A stretch of DNA of 22,406 nucleotides from Rhizopus sp. PT2906. Its lineage: Eukaryota; Mucoromycota; Mucoromycetes; Mucorales; Rhizopodaceae. Shown in pieces: positions 20,401-22,406 of the stretch. The stretch is from NCBI GenBank assembly GCA_025529335.1, contig JAMYHX010000606.1, positions 1-22,406 on the forward strand, given 5' to 3'. Position numbers and translations under genes: made by a program. The stretch's first letter is position 1, and each line of letters starts with the position of its first letter. The notes below the pieces were generated by a model. The model ran no database searches. It saw nothing but the letters and a program-made list of their open reading frames with translations, and had not been told where the DNA came from.

Positions 20401-20461
20401 GTGTATTTATAAGCAAAGAAAAGGGCAAAAAAAATAAGAGACGGAGTTTTGATATATTTAA

Positions 20462-21375
20462 TTATCTAAATAAGGCAACCAAGATGAAGAATATCAAAAT
20501 CAGAGCAATGACAATGCAAATAGATTCTATATATAAAAGCAAGTCAATCAGACTGCGTATAAAATGAACAAGAGTACAACTTACTATTATCCTTTACTTT
20601 TCTTCCTACGTAATCCAGTTTCTTTTTAGCTCTTCTTAATCTTTCATCCGTACGATCTACCATTTCTTCAGTCTCATCAATCAAAATAGCATGAGTCTCT
20701 AACTCATCACCAATCATAAGACCAAGTTCCCTCTGTCTACGAATGGCTTCCGAAAGATGATCCAAGTCTTGGTCTTGATCTAATAGCACATTTTAGATAA
20801 CTTGCTTGATGTATATATATATATATATATATATAATCATTCATATTACCATCGATAATGCGTTGCTGAAGTTGAAGTATTTGGCTATTCTCCATTTGAC
20901 TTGTATCTATAGGCGTAAATCGAGGACTCTTTTTATGATTATTACCCAGTAACAGATCTCTATATAGTCCCAAAAGCTATTAGAATCATTATATAACTAT
21001 AACACAATGATAAAAAGAACCTTGCAGCTGGGTCGGTTTGATTGCCAAGTAATGCTTCTAGTTTATCTACTTTTAGCTGGAGTTGTATCAGTTTATCTTC
21101 ATCGACTTTTGTGTCCTTTGTTGTATCTGTTTGTTCTTCTTCTGATAGTTGTTGTTCTAATTGCTGAATACCGTCCTTTAATTGCGACAGATTTTTTTGA
21201 ATATTCGTTTCATACTTTTCAACGTCTAATCTATAATGATGAGAGTGAATACTTTAATGAATTCCCGAATCTAATTTCATTACTTGAGGTCCTTTAGTCG
21301 GTTACGCTCAAATATTACTGAAAGAGTGTTGTCAGCTAATAAGTCAAGTCTTGATAATAGTTTGGTATCCATCAT
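20462..21375 (-). CDS. SYN8: Syn8/syntaxin-8-like Qc-SNARE, 223 aa
   Basis: Tail-anchored SNARE expected in endosomal fusion. Five exons in transcription order: 21375-21284, 21230-21021, 20959-20850, 20779-20585 and 20526-20462; the introns are 53-70 nt and the total is exactly 224 codons. The N-terminal half is helical, with RLKDLKLDVEKYETNIQKNL. The SNARE motif (about residues 142-200) has LDHLSEAIRRQRELGLMIGD and VDRTDERLRRAKKKLDYV. A C-terminal membrane span, ICIVIALILIFFILVALF, ends two residues before the stop. Aligning to human STX8 puts His167 where the zero-layer Gln is expected. The second intron has a weaker GTTCTT donor, and its acceptor was chosen because it is the only nearby one that keeps the frame. 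Intron 3 holds a TA microsatellite. The start could be either of two consecutive ATGs (21375 or 21372). Confidence 0.88.
20812..20835 (+). repeat. TA dinucleotide microsatellite
   Basis: A (TA)n run of about 12 units lies in intron 3 of the SYN8-like gene, close to the same length as the one in the ABHD13-type gene intron. Confidence 0.9.
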
Positions 21376-22302
21376 TGAAGTGAAAAAGAAAAAATGTACA
21401 ATACGTAAATTTCAGAAATTATTCGCACACAATTTAAAACCAACAATTACACTTTAGTTGATTATCAATACTTTATTATTTAAAAGACAATGGATTCTGT
21501 CTTTTTGAGAGAAGATAAATGTGGTCAACACTTATGAACAACACGTAACTGAAAAAGCTGTTAGAGACTTCATATAAATAGTCTGATCCCAGCTTCTTTT
21601 CCTTTTCTTTTCTTGTTTGGATCAAAAAGTAAGACCGGCCATTTCCCAGCTAGCCCTAAGATATGTTGTAGTGTGAACAGCTATTCTAAGAAACTGGCGT
21701 GTATTATAGATTATAACCGAACCAGTGCCGATGCTAGCTGGAGGTAGTCTGGTTCTTACCAAACATTGGCTCCATCCGCTCTCTTTCTTGCTCCTCTCTT
21801 GGCTCTTGCTTGCTTTCACTTTCTTTCTTTTCTTTGGTTATCTGGGTTGGTTATCACCAGTCCTACCCATGATATACTTCGGGTAAGAATTTCTTTATAA
21901 CTTTACTTACTTTTCTTGCCTCTCTCTCTTTCTCTTATAAGCTCTCTCTTAACATAAGTATTTAATATCATGTAAATAACTGAAATACTTATTATTTCTT
22001 TTATGGGCTCTCTTTTATTTGTTGACTCATTTGTTGTCTGAAACTATGGTTTTTATATCAGTGAATAAAGTGTAAATTTACTGATTGCAGAGAGTCGACT
22101 GTTGAAATTAAAAGGCATCTTTTGAAGGTTCTTGGTCAAGTTGTTAAAAGACACCAAAAGCATAGCTTATATTATTAACTTATCATACTGCTCCTGTAAA
22201 AATATACACGCCTTATGTATCTTCATTATAAACGAAGGCTTACAGACGTATTATTACTGCTGTTACCATAGCATTTTTTTATTCTTTTCTTCTTTCTTGT
22301 TA
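21376..22302. other. 0.9-kb gene-poor region right of SYN8
   Basis: This holds the SYN8 upstream region, then a pyrimidine-rich plus-strand stretch (about 21780-21960, many CTTTCTTT and CTCTCTCT runs) and the second copy of the 36-bp repeat. No open frame has recognisable domains, and no RNA gene was seen. Confidence 0.5.
22029..22064 (+). repeat. Diverged direct repeat, copy 2
   Basis: Same orientation as the copy at 13698, with 32 of 36 bases matching. It lies about 240 bp inside the right-hand copy of the 104-bp repeat, whereas copy 1 is about 2 kb from the left-hand copy. The two repeats therefore do not form one conserved unit. Confidence 0.6.
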
Positions 22303-22406
22303 CTATTGAAACGCGTTAGCCAATAGAGGGTCGCCTTGGTTGTTATCGGAACGTAATAGCCAATAGAACATCGTAATTTGAATAACCAACTGTCAACGCT
22401 TTAGAG
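22303..22406 (-). repeat. 104-bp dispersed repeat, copy B (runs off window)
   Basis: Reverse complement of 15727-15830 with a single mismatch inside the second CCAAT-containing unit (CCC versus CTC). The left boundary is sharp at CTATTG; the right one is cut by the window end, so the full element may be longer. Confidence 0.95.

Noticed and set aside
1..22406. CRISPR array, bacterial operon or phage-type defence island
   Set aside because: Spliced eukaryotic genes throughout, no regularly spaced repeats and no bacterial ribosome-binding patterns.

Overview
The window looks like nuclear DNA of an early-diverging fungus, most probably a mucoromycete (Mucorales). The evidence is AT-rich intergenic DNA, many short GT-AG introns (48-84 nt), close spacing of genes, and decayed multicopy families that I associate with Mucorales genomes. 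Organism placement is inference; no species-level marker is visible. Introns were placed by hand from reading frame, donor (GTAAGT/GTATGT type) and acceptor (TAG/CAG). Where stated, the joined exons restore family-conserved sequence.

Layout. 1-915 (+): 3' part of the SAGA subunit Spt8. 1055-2882 (+): intracellular type-B carboxylesterase with an intact catalytic triad. 3004-4878 (-): transcription factor with three Myb repeats and Sfp1/JAZF1-like zinc fingers. 5811-7069: a decayed multicopy gene followed directly by a Tc1/mariner transposase remnant. 7375-9301 (-): low-complexity, RG-tailed protein with a conserved N-terminal region. 9302-11097: gene-poor, with a 47-nt poly-A run. 11098-12059 (+): Vip1-like RRM protein. 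12128-13521 (-): membrane-anchored ABHD13/Bem46-type hydrolase. 13522-17762: gene-poor and repeat-rich, with at least three gene or transposon relics. 17763-19138 (+): ZUP1-type (peptidase C78) deubiquitinase. 19303-20400 (-): NBP35 Fe-S scaffold ATPase. 20462-21375 (-): Syn8-type Qc-SNARE. 21376-22406: gene-poor, ending in a 104-bp repeat that is an inverted copy of one at 15727.

The intact genes are mostly conserved housekeeping functions: transcription, Fe-S assembly, ubiquitin removal and endosomal fusion. They show no sign of forming one pathway. Convergent pairs are packed tightly: esterase/Myb factor 121 bp apart, Vip1/ABHD13 68 bp, ZUP1/NBP35 164 bp. SYN8 and NBP35 lie head-to-tail with 61 bp between coding regions.

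I found no coherent undescribed system. The points most worth following up are the near-identical inverted repeats bracketing the right-hand genes, the Myb plus zinc-finger fusion, the unassigned RG-rich protein, and the degenerate multicopy families.
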